A stretch of 64,000 nucleotides of DNA from Antarctobacter sediminis. GTDB taxonomy: Bacteria > Pseudomonadota > Alphaproteobacteria > Rhodobacterales > Rhodobacteraceae. Made by a program: the position numbers and the translations under genes. Within the stretch, counting starts at the first letter, position 1; the number at the start of each line of letters is the position of its first letter. The stretch lies in the NCBI RefSeq assembly GCF_019218285.1, contig NZ_JAHUZG010000001.1, positions 1,364,001-1,428,000 on the forward strand, in the 5' to 3' direction. The notes under the pieces were generated by a model that searched no databases, had not been told where the DNA came from, and saw nothing but the letters and a program-made list of their open reading frames with translations. Shown here piece by piece: positions 1 through 11,397 of the stretch.

Positions 1-215
1 ACTGGGAAGCCTGCCGCGAAGGCCTGCCGCAACAGCACTGTTTCTTTACCGTGCTGCGGCAGGCGATGGCCACGGACCGGGCCAAGACGCCGGGGGTCTA
101 TTTCGGCACCAATTCGGGTTCTGTCTTTGCTTCGGTGGACGAAGGCGACAGCTGGCAGGAGATCGCCCGCCATCTGCCGACGGTGCTCTGCGTGGAAACC
201 GTGATGACCGCCTGA
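1..215 (+). CDS. C-terminal end of a BNR/Asp-box repeat protein (partial)
   Basis: An open frame enters from the left edge and stops with TGA at 213-215, leaving about 70 codons. The visible part contains an Asp-box signature (SVDEGDSW) after a beta-strand-like [10 protein letters not shown] stretch. This is typical of the bacterial sialidase-like/VPS10-like beta-propeller proteins often annotated as BNR-repeat glycosyl hydrolases. The fold assignment rests on this one blade. No catalytic residues can be judged because the rest lies outside the window. It converges on the next gene with a 6-base gap. Confidence 0.65.
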   Translation, partial: WEACREGLPQQHCFFTVLRQAMATDRAKTPGVYFGTNSGSVFASVDEGDSWQEIARHLPTVLCVETVMTA

Positions 216-221
216 GCGGGG

Positions 222-1844
222 TCAGATCCGCATACGCGGCACGTCGTTCGGATCAAGCCGCAAGTCGATCAGCACCGGCGTGGTCCGGTTGTCCAGCGCC
301 GACAACGCCAGTTCCAGATCATCGGCCGAGCGCACCTCGATCCCCTGCCCGCCCAGGGCGGTGCCGACCTCGGCAAACGACGGCCAGTCAAACTCCGTCA
401 GGCTGGGGTCCATCTGCCGGTCGAGGAACTGGATATGTTCCGCACCATAGGCCGAGTCATTGGCGACGATCACGATCAGGTCCAACCCCAGCCGCACGGC
501 GGTGTTGAACTCGTTGATACCGCCCATCATGAAACCACCATCGCCGGTGAACATGACCACGGGCCGGTCGGGGGCGGCAAGGCCCGCGCCAATGGCCTCT
601 TGCAGGCCCAGCCCGATAGAGCCGAAGTTGGCCGTGACAACAAAACTGCGCGGATCGGGGGCGGAAATCCGGCACCAGACCTCGGTCATGAACCGCCCGC
701 CATCGGTGACCAGTACGCGATCCTTGGGCAGCGCCTCTTCCAGCCGGTCCAGCGCGTGAACGTAGTTCACACAGCCAGCGGCAGTCCGGTCCGACCCCAG
801 CGGATGCGCGGTCAGGTCGACGCCGTCCAGTTCCTTGGTAAAGCCGCTGCCGGGAATTTCGGCCTCGTCCAGCCAGTAAAGGATGGTTTCAGCGGTCAGC
901 CCTGCGTCAGCCACCAGCGCGGCATCGGGGTGGATGCTGCCACCGATGGCGGTGGCCTCGATGTCCACCTGCACGATGCGCTTGCCCTTCATCAGCTTGC
1001 CGCGATCCGAGGTGAAATCATGCAGGCCGGTGCCAAAGCAGACGATACAGTCCGACTGGGCGATCAGATCATAGGCCGCAGGCGTCGAGAGCGTGCCGAA
1101 AATGTCCATGTTATAAGGGTGGTCGTTAAACAGCCCCTTGGCCTTCAACGTTGTGGCCAGAGGGGCCTCCAGCCGGTCAGCCAGCCGGATCAGGGTGTCC
1201 CGCGCCGCCACGGCCCCGCCCCCGGCAAGGATGATCGGGCGGCGGGCCGAGGCAATCATGCCGATGGCCTGATCCAGCGTGTCGCCTTCGGCCACGCCGC
1301 CGGGTGTGGTAAAGACATCCAGCGGGCGGCAGTCATGTTCGACCTCCTGCCACATGAAGTCAGCGGGCATGTTCAACACGATGGGACGACGTTCGACCTG
1401 CGCCCGGTAAAAGGCGCGGGCCACGTCCGCCCCTGCGGTTTCGGGCGCGCGCAGCTGGACAAAACCGGCGCCGGTGGCCTTGACCAACTCGCGCTGATCT
1501 ATGCCTTGCAGATGGCGAGGGTTGGCGACGGGTGTGTCGCCGGCCAGCAGGACCATGGGGATGTGGCCGCGCGCGCCTTCGGTCAGGGCCGTGGTGCAAT
1601 TGGTCAGCGCCGGACCATGGGTGACGGTGGCCACGCCCACCTGACCGGAAACATGCGCATAGGCCAGCGCCATCAGGACCGAGCTGCCCTCATGCGCGGC
1701 AGGAACGAAACGCCCGCCACAGTCGCGGACGTAGCTGTCCACCATAAACAGGTTGGCATCGCCCATCAGACCGAACATCGTCTTGACGCCATGGTCACAG
1801 ATGGCGCGGGCAATGGATCGAAAGACTTGGATCTGGTCGGGCAT
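222..1844 (-). CDS. Thiamine diphosphate-dependent acetolactate synthase-like enzyme
   Basis: 540 aa. The start is the ATG at 1844, preceded by AGGAG about 6 bases upstream; a longer frame to 1946 lacks a better signal. The three-domain ThDP fold is visible: an N-terminal PYR domain with the cofactor-activating Glu in PAAHEGSS (Glu52), a central domain with GGGAVAARD, and a C-terminal PP domain with the GDGG...N motif near residue 432. No ilvN-type regulatory subunit lies next to it, so it is probably not the biosynthetic acetohydroxyacid synthase. A catabolic ThDP lyase or decarboxylase (benzoylformate decarboxylase, sulfoacetaldehyde or oxalyl-CoA type) is equally possible. Family confidence is high, substrate unknown. 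It is divergent from metY. Confidence 0.85.
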   Translation of the reverse strand: MPDQIQVFRSIARAICDHGVKTMFGLMGDANLFMVDSYVRDCGGRFVPAAHEGSSVLMALAYAHVSGQVGVATVTHGPALTNCTTALTEGARGHIPMVLLAGDTPVANPRHLQGIDQRELVKATGAGFVQLRAPETAGADVARAFYRAQVERRPIVLNMPADFMWQEVEHDCRPLDVFTTPGGVAEGDTLDQAIGMIASARRPIILAGGGAVAARDTLIRLADRLEAPLATTLKAKGLFNDHPYNMDIFGTLSTPAAYDLIAQSDCIVCFGTGLHDFTSDRGKLMKGKRIVQVDIEATAIGGSIHPDAALVADAGLTAETILYWLDEAEIPGSGFTKELDGVDLTAHPLGSDRTAAGCVNYVHALDRLEEALPKDRVLVTDGGRFMTEVWCRISAPDPRSFVVTANFGSIGLGLQEAIGAGLAAPDRPVVMFTGDGGFMMGGINEFNTAVRLGLDLIVIVANDSAYGAEHIQFLDRQMDPSLTEFDWPSFAEVGTALGGQGIEVRSADDLELALSALDNRTTPVLIDLRLDPNDVPRMRI

Positions 1845-2124
1845 CGGGGACTCCTGTCGCGTGGTTGCGTCAGGAATAGCGCAAGCCCCATGCGTGTTTT
1901 GCGCAAAGTTAAGTGAACCGCCCCAGTTCGCGCGCAAAATTCGCACATCTTCACCGTGCCGCGCGGAATCTTGACAACCAATCGCAACCGGACGGCCATC
2001 CCCCGCATGGCAACACCCGACACCTGCCAGAATCTGAATGTTGCCACTGGCCGTTCGCCCGCACTGGCCCCTCTTGCGGCAATCGCCTACTCCTATGGCC
2101 GAGTTACGCAGAGGAGACCCGAGA

Positions 2125-3420
2125 ATGACCCAGGAAGAGCCCAGCTACGGCTTTGATACCCTCCAGATCCACGCAGGCGCGCGGCCCGATCCGGCCACCG
2201 GCGCGCGGCAGGTGCCGATCTACCAGACCACGGCCTATGTGTTCCGCGACGCCGAACACGCCGCCGCTTTGTTCAACCTGCAAGAGGTCGGCTATATCTA
2301 CTCGCGCCTGACCAACCCGACCGTGGCCGCCCTGCAAGAGCGTGTCGCGGTACTGGAAGGCGGCGTTGGCGCGGTCTGCTGTTCCTCGGGCCACGCGGCG
2401 CAGATCATGGCGCTGTTCCCGCTGATGGCGCCGGGGCGCAACATCGTTGTGTCCACCCGGCTGTACGGCGGGTCGATCACCCAGTTCAGCCAGACGATCA
2501 AGCGCTTTGGCTGGTCGGCAAAATTCGTCGACACCGACGATCTGGCCGCGGTCGCGGCGGCGATTGACGAGGACACGCGCGCGGTCTTTTGCGAAAGCGT
2601 CGCCAACCCCGGCGGCTATGTCAGCGACATTCAGGCATTGGCCGCGATTGCGGACAAGGCAGGCCTGCCGCTGATCGTCGACAACACCTCGGCCACGCCC
2701 TACCTCTGCCGCCCGATCGAACATGGCGCGACGCTGGTGGTGCATTCGATGACCAAGTACCTGACCGGCAACGGCACCGTGACCGGCGGCGTGGTGGTGG
2801 ATTCGGGCAAGTTCGACTGGTCCGCCAGCGACAAGTTCCCCTCGCTGTCCGAACCGGAATCGGCCTACCACGGCTTGAAGTTCCACGAGACCTTTGGCCC
2901 GCTGGCCTTTACCTTCCACGGGATTGCCATCGGTCTGCGCGACCTTGGCATGACGCTGAACCCGCAGGCGGCGCATTACACGCTGATGGGCATCGAGACG
3001 CTGAGCCTGCGGATGCAGCGCCATGTGGAGAACGCCCAGAAGGTCGCGGAATGGCTGGAAACTCACGACGCGGTCGAGGCCGTGACCTATGCCGGTCTGA
3101 AATCCTCGCCCTACCGCGAGCGGGCCGAGCGCATCTGCCCCAAGGGCACCGGCGGTCTGTTCACCGTGGCGCTGAAGGGCGGCTATGACGCCTGCGTGCG
3201 TTTCGTGGACTCGCTGGAGATCTTCAGCCATGTGGCCAACCTTGGCGACACGCGCAGCCTTGTGATCCACTCGGCCTCGACCACGCACCGCCAGTTGACC
3301 GAGGAACAGCAGGTGGCGGCGGGTGCCGCGCCGAACGTGGTACGGATTTCCATCGGCATCGAAGATGCGGATGACCTGATCGCGGACCTGAATCAGGCGC
3401 TGAACAAGGCCGGTTCTTAA
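2125..3420 (+). CDS. metY: O-acetylhomoserine sulfhydrylase (aminocarboxypropyltransferase)
   Basis: 431 aa, the usual length for this Cys/Met metabolism PLP enzyme. It makes homocysteine from O-acetylhomoserine and sulfide in methionine synthesis. The start is the ATG at 2125, with AGGAGA about 8 bases upstream; the open frame extends further but without a better signal. The PLP-binding Lys is Lys211 in HSMTKYLTG. IVDNTSATPYLCRP holds the Asp that contacts the pyridine nitrogen. The N-terminal FDTLQIHAG and the long insert around residues 230-260 are typical of MetY rather than MetB/MetC. It ends at a strong terminator. Methionine synthesis is also represented by metF near 58.4 kb. Confidence 0.93.
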   Translation: MTQEEPSYGFDTLQIHAGARPDPATGARQVPIYQTTAYVFRDAEHAAALFNLQEVGYIYSRLTNPTVAALQERVAVLEGGVGAVCCSSGHAAQIMALFPLMAPGRNIVVSTRLYGGSITQFSQTIKRFGWSAKFVDTDDLAAVAAAIDEDTRAVFCESVANPGGYVSDIQALAAIADKAGLPLIVDNTSATPYLCRPIEHGATLVVHSMTKYLTGNGTVTGGVVVDSGKFDWSASDKFPSLSEPESAYHGLKFHETFGPLAFTFHGIAIGLRDLGMTLNPQAAHYTLMGIETLSLRMQRHVENAQKVAEWLETHDAVEAVTYAGLKSSPYRERAERICPKGTGGLFTVALKGGYDACVRFVDSLEIFSHVANLGDTRSLVIHSASTTHRQLTEEQQVAAGAAPNVVRISIGIEDADDLIADLNQALNKAGS

Positions 3421-3441
3421 ACTTCCCGGTCCGGGAAATGG

Positions 3442-3477
3442 AACGGCGCGGCGAGAAATCGCCGCGCCGTTCTGTTT
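3442..3477 (+). terminator. Rho-independent terminator of metY
   Basis: A perfect 13-bp inverted repeat (AACGGCGCGGCGA and its complement, 3442-3454 and 3459-3471) around a GAAA loop is followed by CTGTTTTG. It lies 21 bases after the metY stop. Because the stem begins with AA, it may also work weakly for the gene converging from the right. Confidence 0.85.
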
Positions 3478-3516
3478 TGATACGCGACGGTGCGCGGGGA
3501 CCGCGCACCCTACGCC

Positions 3517-4212
3517 TCATTCACCGATGGAAAAGACCATGGTGACCTCGGCGCGCACCTCGATCTCGCCCGCGGCCACCGGCACGTCGCGGGCCGCCGG
3601 GGCCTCTTCGAGCATCATCGGTTCCGGTTGCACGATAGAGGAGACCAGCGGCTCGGCCGTATCGCGCAGTTCCTGAAGCGGGCCAAGCGCCACGCCGGCG
3701 GCCTCGGCATAGAGTTTCGCCTTGGCCATGGCATCGGCCACCGCACGGCGGCGGGCCTCATCCTCGACCGCGCGCGGATCCTGCACGCCAAAGCTCAGGC
3801 TCTGAAGCTGGTTCGCGCCATCGTCCAGCACGCCCGAAAGCAACGCGCCGATGCCGTCCAGATCGCGCACCCGCACGCGCACGGTGTTCGAGGCGGCGTA
3901 GCCGATAAAGATATCCTCGTTCCGCTCGCGGTCCCACCGGGTCTGTTCGCCCACCCGCAACTGGGTGGTCTGGATATCGCGCGCCTCGATCCCGAGATCG
4001 CGCAATGTGGTGAGAATCGCGTCCACCGCGCCCGAGGTCGCGTTCATTGCCTCGACCGCCGTCTTGCCCCGCCCGGTAGCCCCAAGCGAGATCGTCGCCA
4101 TGTCGGGAACCGCCGCCACGCGTGCCTCGCCAGAGACGGTCAGACGGCCCTCTGCCAGCGCGCCCAGCGGCGCGGCCAGCATCAGGGCGGTCATGAATGC
4201 CAAAATTCGCAT
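3517..4212 (-). CDS. SIMPL-domain (DUF541) periplasmic protein
   Basis: 231 aa from the ATG at 4212, chosen over the GTG at 4224 because GAGG lies 6 bases before the ATG. An N-terminal signal peptide (MRILAFMTALMLAAP, cleavage near ALAEG) is followed by one SIMPL/DUF541 domain. It has the family's opening (LTVSGEARVAAVPDMATIS), the central TTQLRVGEQTRWD...YAASNTVRVRVRD, and the late A-x-A-MAKAKLYAEAAGV helix. Family members (BP26/YggE/OMP28) are periplasmic or outer-membrane linked, assemble into rings, and have been tied to oxidative stress and lipoprotein processing. The specific role here is unknown. It is divergent from the 1059-aa gene. Confidence 0.85.
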   Translation of the reverse strand: MRILAFMTALMLAAPLGALAEGRLTVSGEARVAAVPDMATISLGATGRGKTAVEAMNATSGAVDAILTTLRDLGIEARDIQTTQLRVGEQTRWDRERNEDIFIGYAASNTVRVRVRDLDGIGALLSGVLDDGANQLQSLSFGVQDPRAVEDEARRRAVADAMAKAKLYAEAAGVALGPLQELRDTAEPLVSSIVQPEPMMLEEAPAARDVPVAAGEIEVRAEVTMVFSIGE

Positions 4213-4318
4213 AAATTGCCTCACAATCCGTTGGAATCTGAATGGACTGTCTCGTGACGCGCGCCAATCGGCAAGGGTGCAACAGCCGCTTTCTTTTCTT
4301 CGGCAAAGAGTTGCCTTA

Positions 4319-4324
4319 TATAAT
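4319..4324 (+). promoter_or_regulatory. Candidate -10 element for the 1059-aa membrane protein gene
   Basis: A perfect TATAAT sits in an AT-rich patch, 56 bases upstream of the ATG at 4380. The -35 position 17 bases upstream is poor (TTCTTC), so an activator or an extended -10 may be needed. Confidence 0.45.
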
Positions 4325-4329
4325 TAGGG

Positions 4330-4353
4330 CACTGCGTTAGGACTCCCGCAGTG
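4330..4353 (+). promoter_or_regulatory. Hairpin in the presumed 5' leader of the 1059-aa gene
   Basis: CACTGCG (4330-4336) and CGCAGTG (4347-4353) form a perfect 7-bp stem with a 10-nt loop. It lies between the candidate -10 and the start codon, at or just after the likely transcription start. It could be an operator palindrome or an mRNA-stabilising hairpin. Confidence 0.4.
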
Positions 4354-4379
4354 ACGGATGGGCTGATAAGAACCGCTGC

Positions 4380-7300
4380 ATGATACCCAGTTTCGCGCTC
4401 TCGCTCTCTTTTGAAGGCATTTCCCTGCTGCGGCGGATGGGTCCGCGCTGGGCCCGGATCGACGATGTTTCGCTGGATGACCCGGATTTCGACGCGCAGG
4501 TGATTGCGCTGCGCGACCGGGCAGAAAGCCTTGATCCAAACGGCGCGCAGGTGGCGTTGATCATCCCCAACGAACAGATCCGCTATATCGACCAGCCGGA
4601 TCTTGGCGGGGATGAAACCGCCCGCGACGTGGCCATCCGGGCCTCGCTGGACGGGGCCACCCCCTATGCCGTGGACGAACTGCGCTATGACCACAAGGTC
4701 AGCGATGGCCGCCTTCAGATCGCCGCCGTCGCCAAAGAGACCCTGGACGAAGCGCATGGTTTTGCCGTGGAGCACGGGTTTGTTCCGGTGTGCTTTCTGG
4801 CCAAGGCACCGGAAGGCAGTTTTGACGCCGCCGTGTTTCTGGGCAAGGCCAAAGGGTGGACCCGCGCGGTGTCGCGCCCCGGCCGCCCCATTGAAATCGT
4901 CGCCGCGGATGCAGCGGCCCTGCGCCCGCTGCCAGAGCCTGCGCCAGAACCAAAGGCTGCGCCCGCCGACGCCCCCGCAAAAGACAAGGCCACCGAGGCA
5001 AAGCCAACCCCTGCGGCAGAGCCGGTTGCCGAAGCCACTCTGAACCCAGCGCCAAAGCCCAAGCCGACCCCCAAGGCCGAACCACAGCCCGCACCTGCCG
5101 TTCAGGCGGCGAAAGATGCAGAGCCTCCCAAAGCTCAGCCAACGCCGACACATGCCCGCAAACATGCCGCACCGGGCCCGCAGCGGCCCGCCGACACGCC
5201 GAGGCCTGCGGCAATGCCGCCCAAGGCACCTGCCGCATCGCGTGAGACGCCACCCGCCCCCGCAAAGGCTCCGCCCGTCAAGGCCCCGCCCCCGGACAGC
5301 GCGCCTGTGGCCAAGGCCGCATCACCCGAACCGCCGGTCAAGGCTCCCAAGCCGCCCGTGCCCGATGCCGGGCCCGTACCACTCACGGCTACCGAACCGG
5401 ACGAGACGCCCGAACGGCCCTTTACTTTCTCAACCCGGCGGCCCAGCCGAGACCTGTCGGGTGACGGCGCGCCGCCTTTGGGGCCCGCGGTTTCCGACGG
5501 ATTCAAGCCACGTTTCACGCCCGTAGCCACCGACCCAGAACCTGTGGTCGAACCAGCCAAACCCGCGCGGACGGGCTTTTTTGCCACGCCGTCGGCCTCG
5601 GCGCTGCTGGCACAGGCTTCGGCTGCGGCGGATGAGGCCGAAGCCGCCCAATCCGGGCGTCCGGCCACAGCCAAAGCGCCTGCCGCCAAACCCGGACCAT
5701 CGGCCCCGAAGCCCGACGCCACGGCGGTGCGCAAACCCGCCCCGGCCGCGCCACAGCCGGTGGGCCGTCCCCCGGCTGCCGAACCCTTGGCGGCAGAGCC
5801 GAAACCTCAGAAGCGTGGCGTGCTGCCGGGACGGTTGAAACCCAAGGGCAAGGCCAAACCTCCTGCCAAACCCGCGGTGAAGCCGATCCCGAAACAGGCC
5901 GCAGCGCGCGCCGCGGCCTTGGCGGCCACGCCTGTGCGTGGGGCAAAAGAGGACGAATATCTTGCTGCGCCCTCTGCGGCACGCGTGACCGCCCCCGCGG
6001 CGCCTGCAAAGAAACCCGCCTCGCGTCCCAATCCGCTGGCGAAACTTGCCGCGCTGCGCGGACCGCAAGGCAATGCCGGTATGGGCGGCCCCGCCCTTGC
6101 CGGGGCCAGTGCAACCGCCGCCGCCACCGCCGCGCCTGCGGGCAAAGCCTATGGCCAAACGCCCGAGGAAAAAGACCGCCTGACCGTTTTCGGCGCGCGT
6201 GACCGGGACGACACCGGTGGCAAGCCCAGACATCTTGGACTGATGCTGACCGCGCTGCTGTTGCTGTTCCTTGCCGGAGTGGCCGCGTGGTCGACTGTCT
6301 TTCTGGACAATGGTCTGGCGCAACTGTTCCGCTCTGGCGGCGACGAACCGGCCTCCGCCGTGGCCGCCCTGCCCGAAAGCGCCGATCTGCCTGCCCCCGC
6401 GACCGAACCTGTCCCCGGCGACGACGGGCTGATCCTCGAAAGCGCGGCCCCGGCGGCAGGCAGCGCCGCGCCGGGGATTTCTGCCCGCCCCGTGGCGCGG
6501 CCCGAAGGCGAAGACATCGCGCTGGCCGCTTTTGATACGCCCGAGGTCGACCCCGGCAGTCTGGTTGCGCCTTTGGCGGTGCCCACCGATCCCCGCCAGT
6601 TGACGCCGGAAGAAGCCGCGGCAACCTATGCCGCCACCGGGATCTGGCAACGGTCCCCCACCAAGCCGCATCAACCGCCCGCTGACGGTGTGGATGATGT
6701 CTATGCCGCCTCGATCGACCCGAACATCCGCATCTACGATGCCGTTGCGCTGCCCAACGCCAAGGATCTGGCGCGCGAGCCCGGGATGCAGGACCCTGGC
6801 CTGCCGCCGCCTGCCGGCCTGACCTTTGATTTTGACGCGCGCGACCTGATCCGCGCCACGCCCGAGGGCGCGCTGTCGCCCGACGGGCTGCGTATCTTCA
6901 CCGGCCGCCCCCCGGTCATTCCGCCGCTGCGCGGGGAAACCGGTACTGGTGCCGCGCCCGCCCCGTCGGACCCGGATTCGGTCACCGACCGGATCGACAG
7001 CGCGCCTCGGGTTCGCCCGCGCCTGCGCCCCGACGACCTTGTGGAACAGCGTGAGCGGACGCAGTTGCGCGGTGTCACCCGCTCGGAACTGGCGGCATTC
7101 CGACCGGTTGCCCGCCCGCAAACGGTGCAGGAACTGGCCGAGGTCGACGCGCCGGAAGCCACCGATCAGGCCGTACGCAGTTCGCTTGTGCCGGTTGGCC
7201 GCCCACGCAACATGGCAGCCCTTGTGGACAATGCCGACCGTAGCCTTGCCCCCGCGGAACCGGTTCAGACCGCCGCCGCCGTGGCCCCCCGGACCATCGC

Positions 7301-7559
7301 GCCGCAGGTGCCGTCCAGCGCCAGTGTCGCCCGCGCCGCCACCACCGACAATGCGATCAATCTGAAGGCCATCAACCTGATTGGCGTCTATGGCACCTCT
7401 GACAATCGCCGGGCTCTGGTCCGCCTTGCCAATGGCAAATACCAGAAAGTTAAAGTCGGCGACCGGCTGGATGGTGGCCGGGTTACCGCCATCGGCGAAG
7501 AAGAACTGCGTTACTCCAAGGGAAGCCGCAACCTGACGCTGAAGATGCCGCGCACCTGA
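4380..7559 (+). CDS. Large Pro/Ala-rich single-pass membrane protein with PilM/GspL-like N-terminus and PilP/GspC-like C-terminus
   Basis: 1059 aa in three parts. Residues 1-175 are a globular cytoplasmic domain that looks like the start of an actin-like PilM/GspL fold (SLSFEGISLLRR, DGATPYAVDELRYDH). Residues about 180-615 are a low-complexity Pro/Ala/Lys linker. A single transmembrane helix lies at about 619-641 (LMLTALLLLFLAGVAAW). The rest is an acidic, Pro-rich periplasmic stretch ending in a compact domain from about residue 990 (INLIGVYGTSDNRRALVRL, KVKVGDRLDGGRVTAIGE). That domain reads like the PilP/GspC homology region, an inner-membrane clamp that contacts secretins. The halves are read by eye and need profile searches. 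No other pilus or T2SS genes are in view. It stands alone, divergent from the SIMPL gene. Confidence 0.7.
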   Translation: MIPSFALSLSFEGISLLRRMGPRWARIDDVSLDDPDFDAQVIALRDRAESLDPNGAQVALIIPNEQIRYIDQPDLGGDETARDVAIRASLDGATPYAVDELRYDHKVSDGRLQIAAVAKETLDEAHGFAVEHGFVPVCFLAKAPEGSFDAAVFLGKAKGWTRAVSRPGRPIEIVAADAAALRPLPEPAPEPKAAPADAPAKDKATEAKPTPAAEPVAEATLNPAPKPKPTPKAEPQPAPAVQAAKDAEPPKAQPTPTHARKHAAPGPQRPADTPRPAAMPPKAPAASRETPPAPAKAPPVKAPPPDSAPVAKAASPEPPVKAPKPPVPDAGPVPLTATEPDETPERPFTFSTRRPSRDLSGDGAPPLGPAVSDGFKPRFTPVATDPEPVVEPAKPARTGFFATPSASALLAQASAAADEAEAAQSGRPATAKAPAAKPGPSAPKPDATAVRKPAPAAPQPVGRPPAAEPLAAEPKPQKRGVLPGRLKPKGKAKPPAKPAVKPIPKQAAARAAALAATPVRGAKEDEYLAAPSAARVTAPAAPAKKPASRPNPLAKLAALRGPQGNAGMGGPALAGASATAAATAAPAGKAYGQTPEEKDRLTVFGARDRDDTGGKPRHLGLMLTALLLLFLAGVAAWSTVFLDNGLAQLFRSGGDEPASAVAALPESADLPAPATEPVPGDDGLILESAAPAAGSAAPGISARPVARPEGEDIALAAFDTPEVDPGSLVAPLAVPTDPRQLTPEEAAATYAATGIWQRSPTKPHQPPADGVDDVYAASIDPNIRIYDAVALPNAKDLAREPGMQDPGLPPPAGLTFDFDARDLIRATPEGALSPDGLRIFTGRPPVIPPLRGETGTGAAPAPSDPDSVTDRIDSAPRVRPRLRPDDLVEQRERTQLRGVTRSELAAFRPVARPQTVQELAEVDAPEATDQAVRSSLVPVGRPRNMAALVDNADRSLAPAEPVQTAAAVAPRTIAPQVPSSASVARAATTDNAINLKAINLIGVYGTSDNRRALVRLANGKYQKVKVGDRLDGGRVTAIGEEELRYSKGSRNLTLKMPRT

Positions 7560-7661
7560 CGCAGGCGGCGCGGCATTCACTCTTTACCCCAGCGGCACGA
7601 TGCGCATACCCTGCGCAGAACGTCCGCCACGCGCGGCATCCCCGCAGCGAGTCCCGCAATC

Positions 7662-8138
7662 ATGCCTGATCAGCGCGCCGATCTTGACCAGAATGACATC
7701 GCTCTGCTGGACGCGGTCCAACGCGACGGCCAGGCCACCGCGCAACAGTTGGGGGACCGCCTGAACCTGTCGCCCAGCCAAGCCGGACGCCGCCGCCAGC
7801 GGCTGGAAGAGACCGGAGTGATCTGCGGCTATCGCGCCCGGCTGGATCCCGTCAAACTGGGGCTGGATGTACAGGCCTTTGTTCAGGTGCAACTGGCCCG
7901 CCATGGCGCGGAAGAAGGCGCAGCCTTTAGCCGCCTGCTGCGCACCCGGCCCGAAATTGTTTCGGCCTGGACCATGACCGGAGAGGCGGATTACCTGTTG
8001 CGGATCTATTGCTCCGACCTGCCCGCGTTGAACCGGCTGATCCACGAGGTCCTGCTGGCGCATCCAGTGGTGGCACGGGTGCACAGCCAGATCGTCATGG
8101 ATCAGCCCAAGGCCGACGCCCCTTTGCCGATCGGCTGA
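7662..8138 (+). CDS. Lrp/AsnC family transcriptional regulator
   Basis: 158 aa, standard for the family. An N-terminal winged helix-turn-helix (about residues 8-65: LDQNDIALLDAVQRDGQAT, LSPSQAGRRRQRLEETGVI) is followed by a RAM/effector domain with the usual SAWTMTGEADYLLRIYCSDL core. Regulators of this type bind amino acids as octamers and usually control a neighbouring transporter or catabolic gene. No obvious target sits beside it: the upstream gene is the 1059-aa protein and it converges on the helicase gene. The 159-base gap 8139-8297 holds nothing I recognise. Confidence 0.9.
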   Translation: MPDQRADLDQNDIALLDAVQRDGQATAQQLGDRLNLSPSQAGRRRQRLEETGVICGYRARLDPVKLGLDVQAFVQVQLARHGAEEGAAFSRLLRTRPEIVSAWTMTGEADYLLRIYCSDLPALNRLIHEVLLAHPVVARVHSQIVMDQPKADAPLPIG

Positions 8139-8297
8139 GGCAGGGATTGCGCAGGTCCCTGTTCCGTGGAACGAGGCGCCGAGCAGAAAACACAGGGTTC
8201 CCAATGAGGCCCATGGCGTTGCCCCGCGTCACGTTCGCGGCAATGGCGGCCCTGCCTCGGACCGCAAGAAACCGGAGCAGACCGGTAAGACGTGCCT

Positions 8298-10697
<2,400 letters not shown>

Positions 10698-10789
10698 GGC
10701 GCCAATCTAGCGCCTTTGGATCAGCAGGGAAAGCCGTGTTCGCCTTGTGTTCCACCGCCCGAAGGCGATTTTGCCGAAGGCCTGCCGGG

Positions 10790-11275
10790 TCAGGCGGGGA
10801 CGGCAAGGTCGGCGGGCATCACCGGCTTGCGGCGCGTGGTCGAAAACACCGGCAGCGGTGCCGCCGGGGCCGAGGGCGTGCTGTCGGACCGGGTGGGCGC
10901 GATCTTGCACGCTGCCCGACCTGCCAGAGAGGCCTGCGCCATGCGTGCGACCATGCGGGGCGCCACGCGCCCGTCCAGCACACAATGCAACGAGGTCACG
11001 GCGTCGGAATAGAGATCGGTCGCCTCTGCCACGTCATGGGCCAGCATCAGCGTCACAAGCCGCGGGTTGCGCCGCTGTGCCAGCGACGTCAGCGCCACGA
11101 TCTGTTCCGGGCCGCAATCCGCATCCAGAACCAGCACGTCGATCATCGCGCGTTTCAGGCAGGTTTCAGCCACGGCGTGACTGCCCGAGCCTGTCACGTG
11201 AATGCCCGCCTCCAGAAAGGCGATCTGGCTGCGTTCAAGGCGGGTGGCATCGTGGTCGACGATCATCGCGTGCAT
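10790..11275 (-). CDS. Degenerate response-regulator receiver-like protein
   Basis: 161 aa. The N-terminal 110 residues follow the receiver pattern: MIVDHDATRL start, acidic pair, and a phospho-acceptor-like Asp in DVLVLDADC. The late Lys of true receivers is missing; the matching segment reads SLHCVLDGRV. This suggests a phosphorylation-independent or pseudo-receiver. The C-terminal 50 residues are Pro/Ala-rich with no output domain. The first ATG (11275) is used, giving MHAMIVD; the second ATG 9 bases later would also fit. It is divergent from the FMN dehydrogenase gene, with a 122-base gap. Function unknown. Confidence 0.65.
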   Translation of the reverse strand: MHAMIVDHDATRLERSQIAFLEAGIHVTGSGSHAVAETCLKRAMIDVLVLDADCGPEQIVALTSLAQRRNPRLVTLMLAHDVAEATDLYSDAVTSLHCVLDGRVAPRMVARMAQASLAGRAACKIAPTRSDSTPSAPAAPLPVFSTTRRKPVMPADLAVPA

Positions 11276-11397
11276 GGGCTGTCCTTTCGTGTCGATGGCG
11301 ACAGACTCTGTGAAGGCGCTTAAAATATGCTGAAGATTTGAGGCGAATGCGGCTCAGCCCGCTTGCAGCCGGGCACGATCCGGCGCCAGATGCGCCC

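Noticed and set aside
1975-2124. SAM-II or SAM/SAH riboswitch upstream of metY
   Set aside because: I could not draw the pseudoknot cores of either class in this leader.
5430-7580. Long minus-strand open frame opposite the 1059-aa gene
   Set aside because: It mirrors the GC-rich Pro/Ala coding strand, has no start signal and no recognisable domain, and the plus strand has the candidate promoter and membrane helix.
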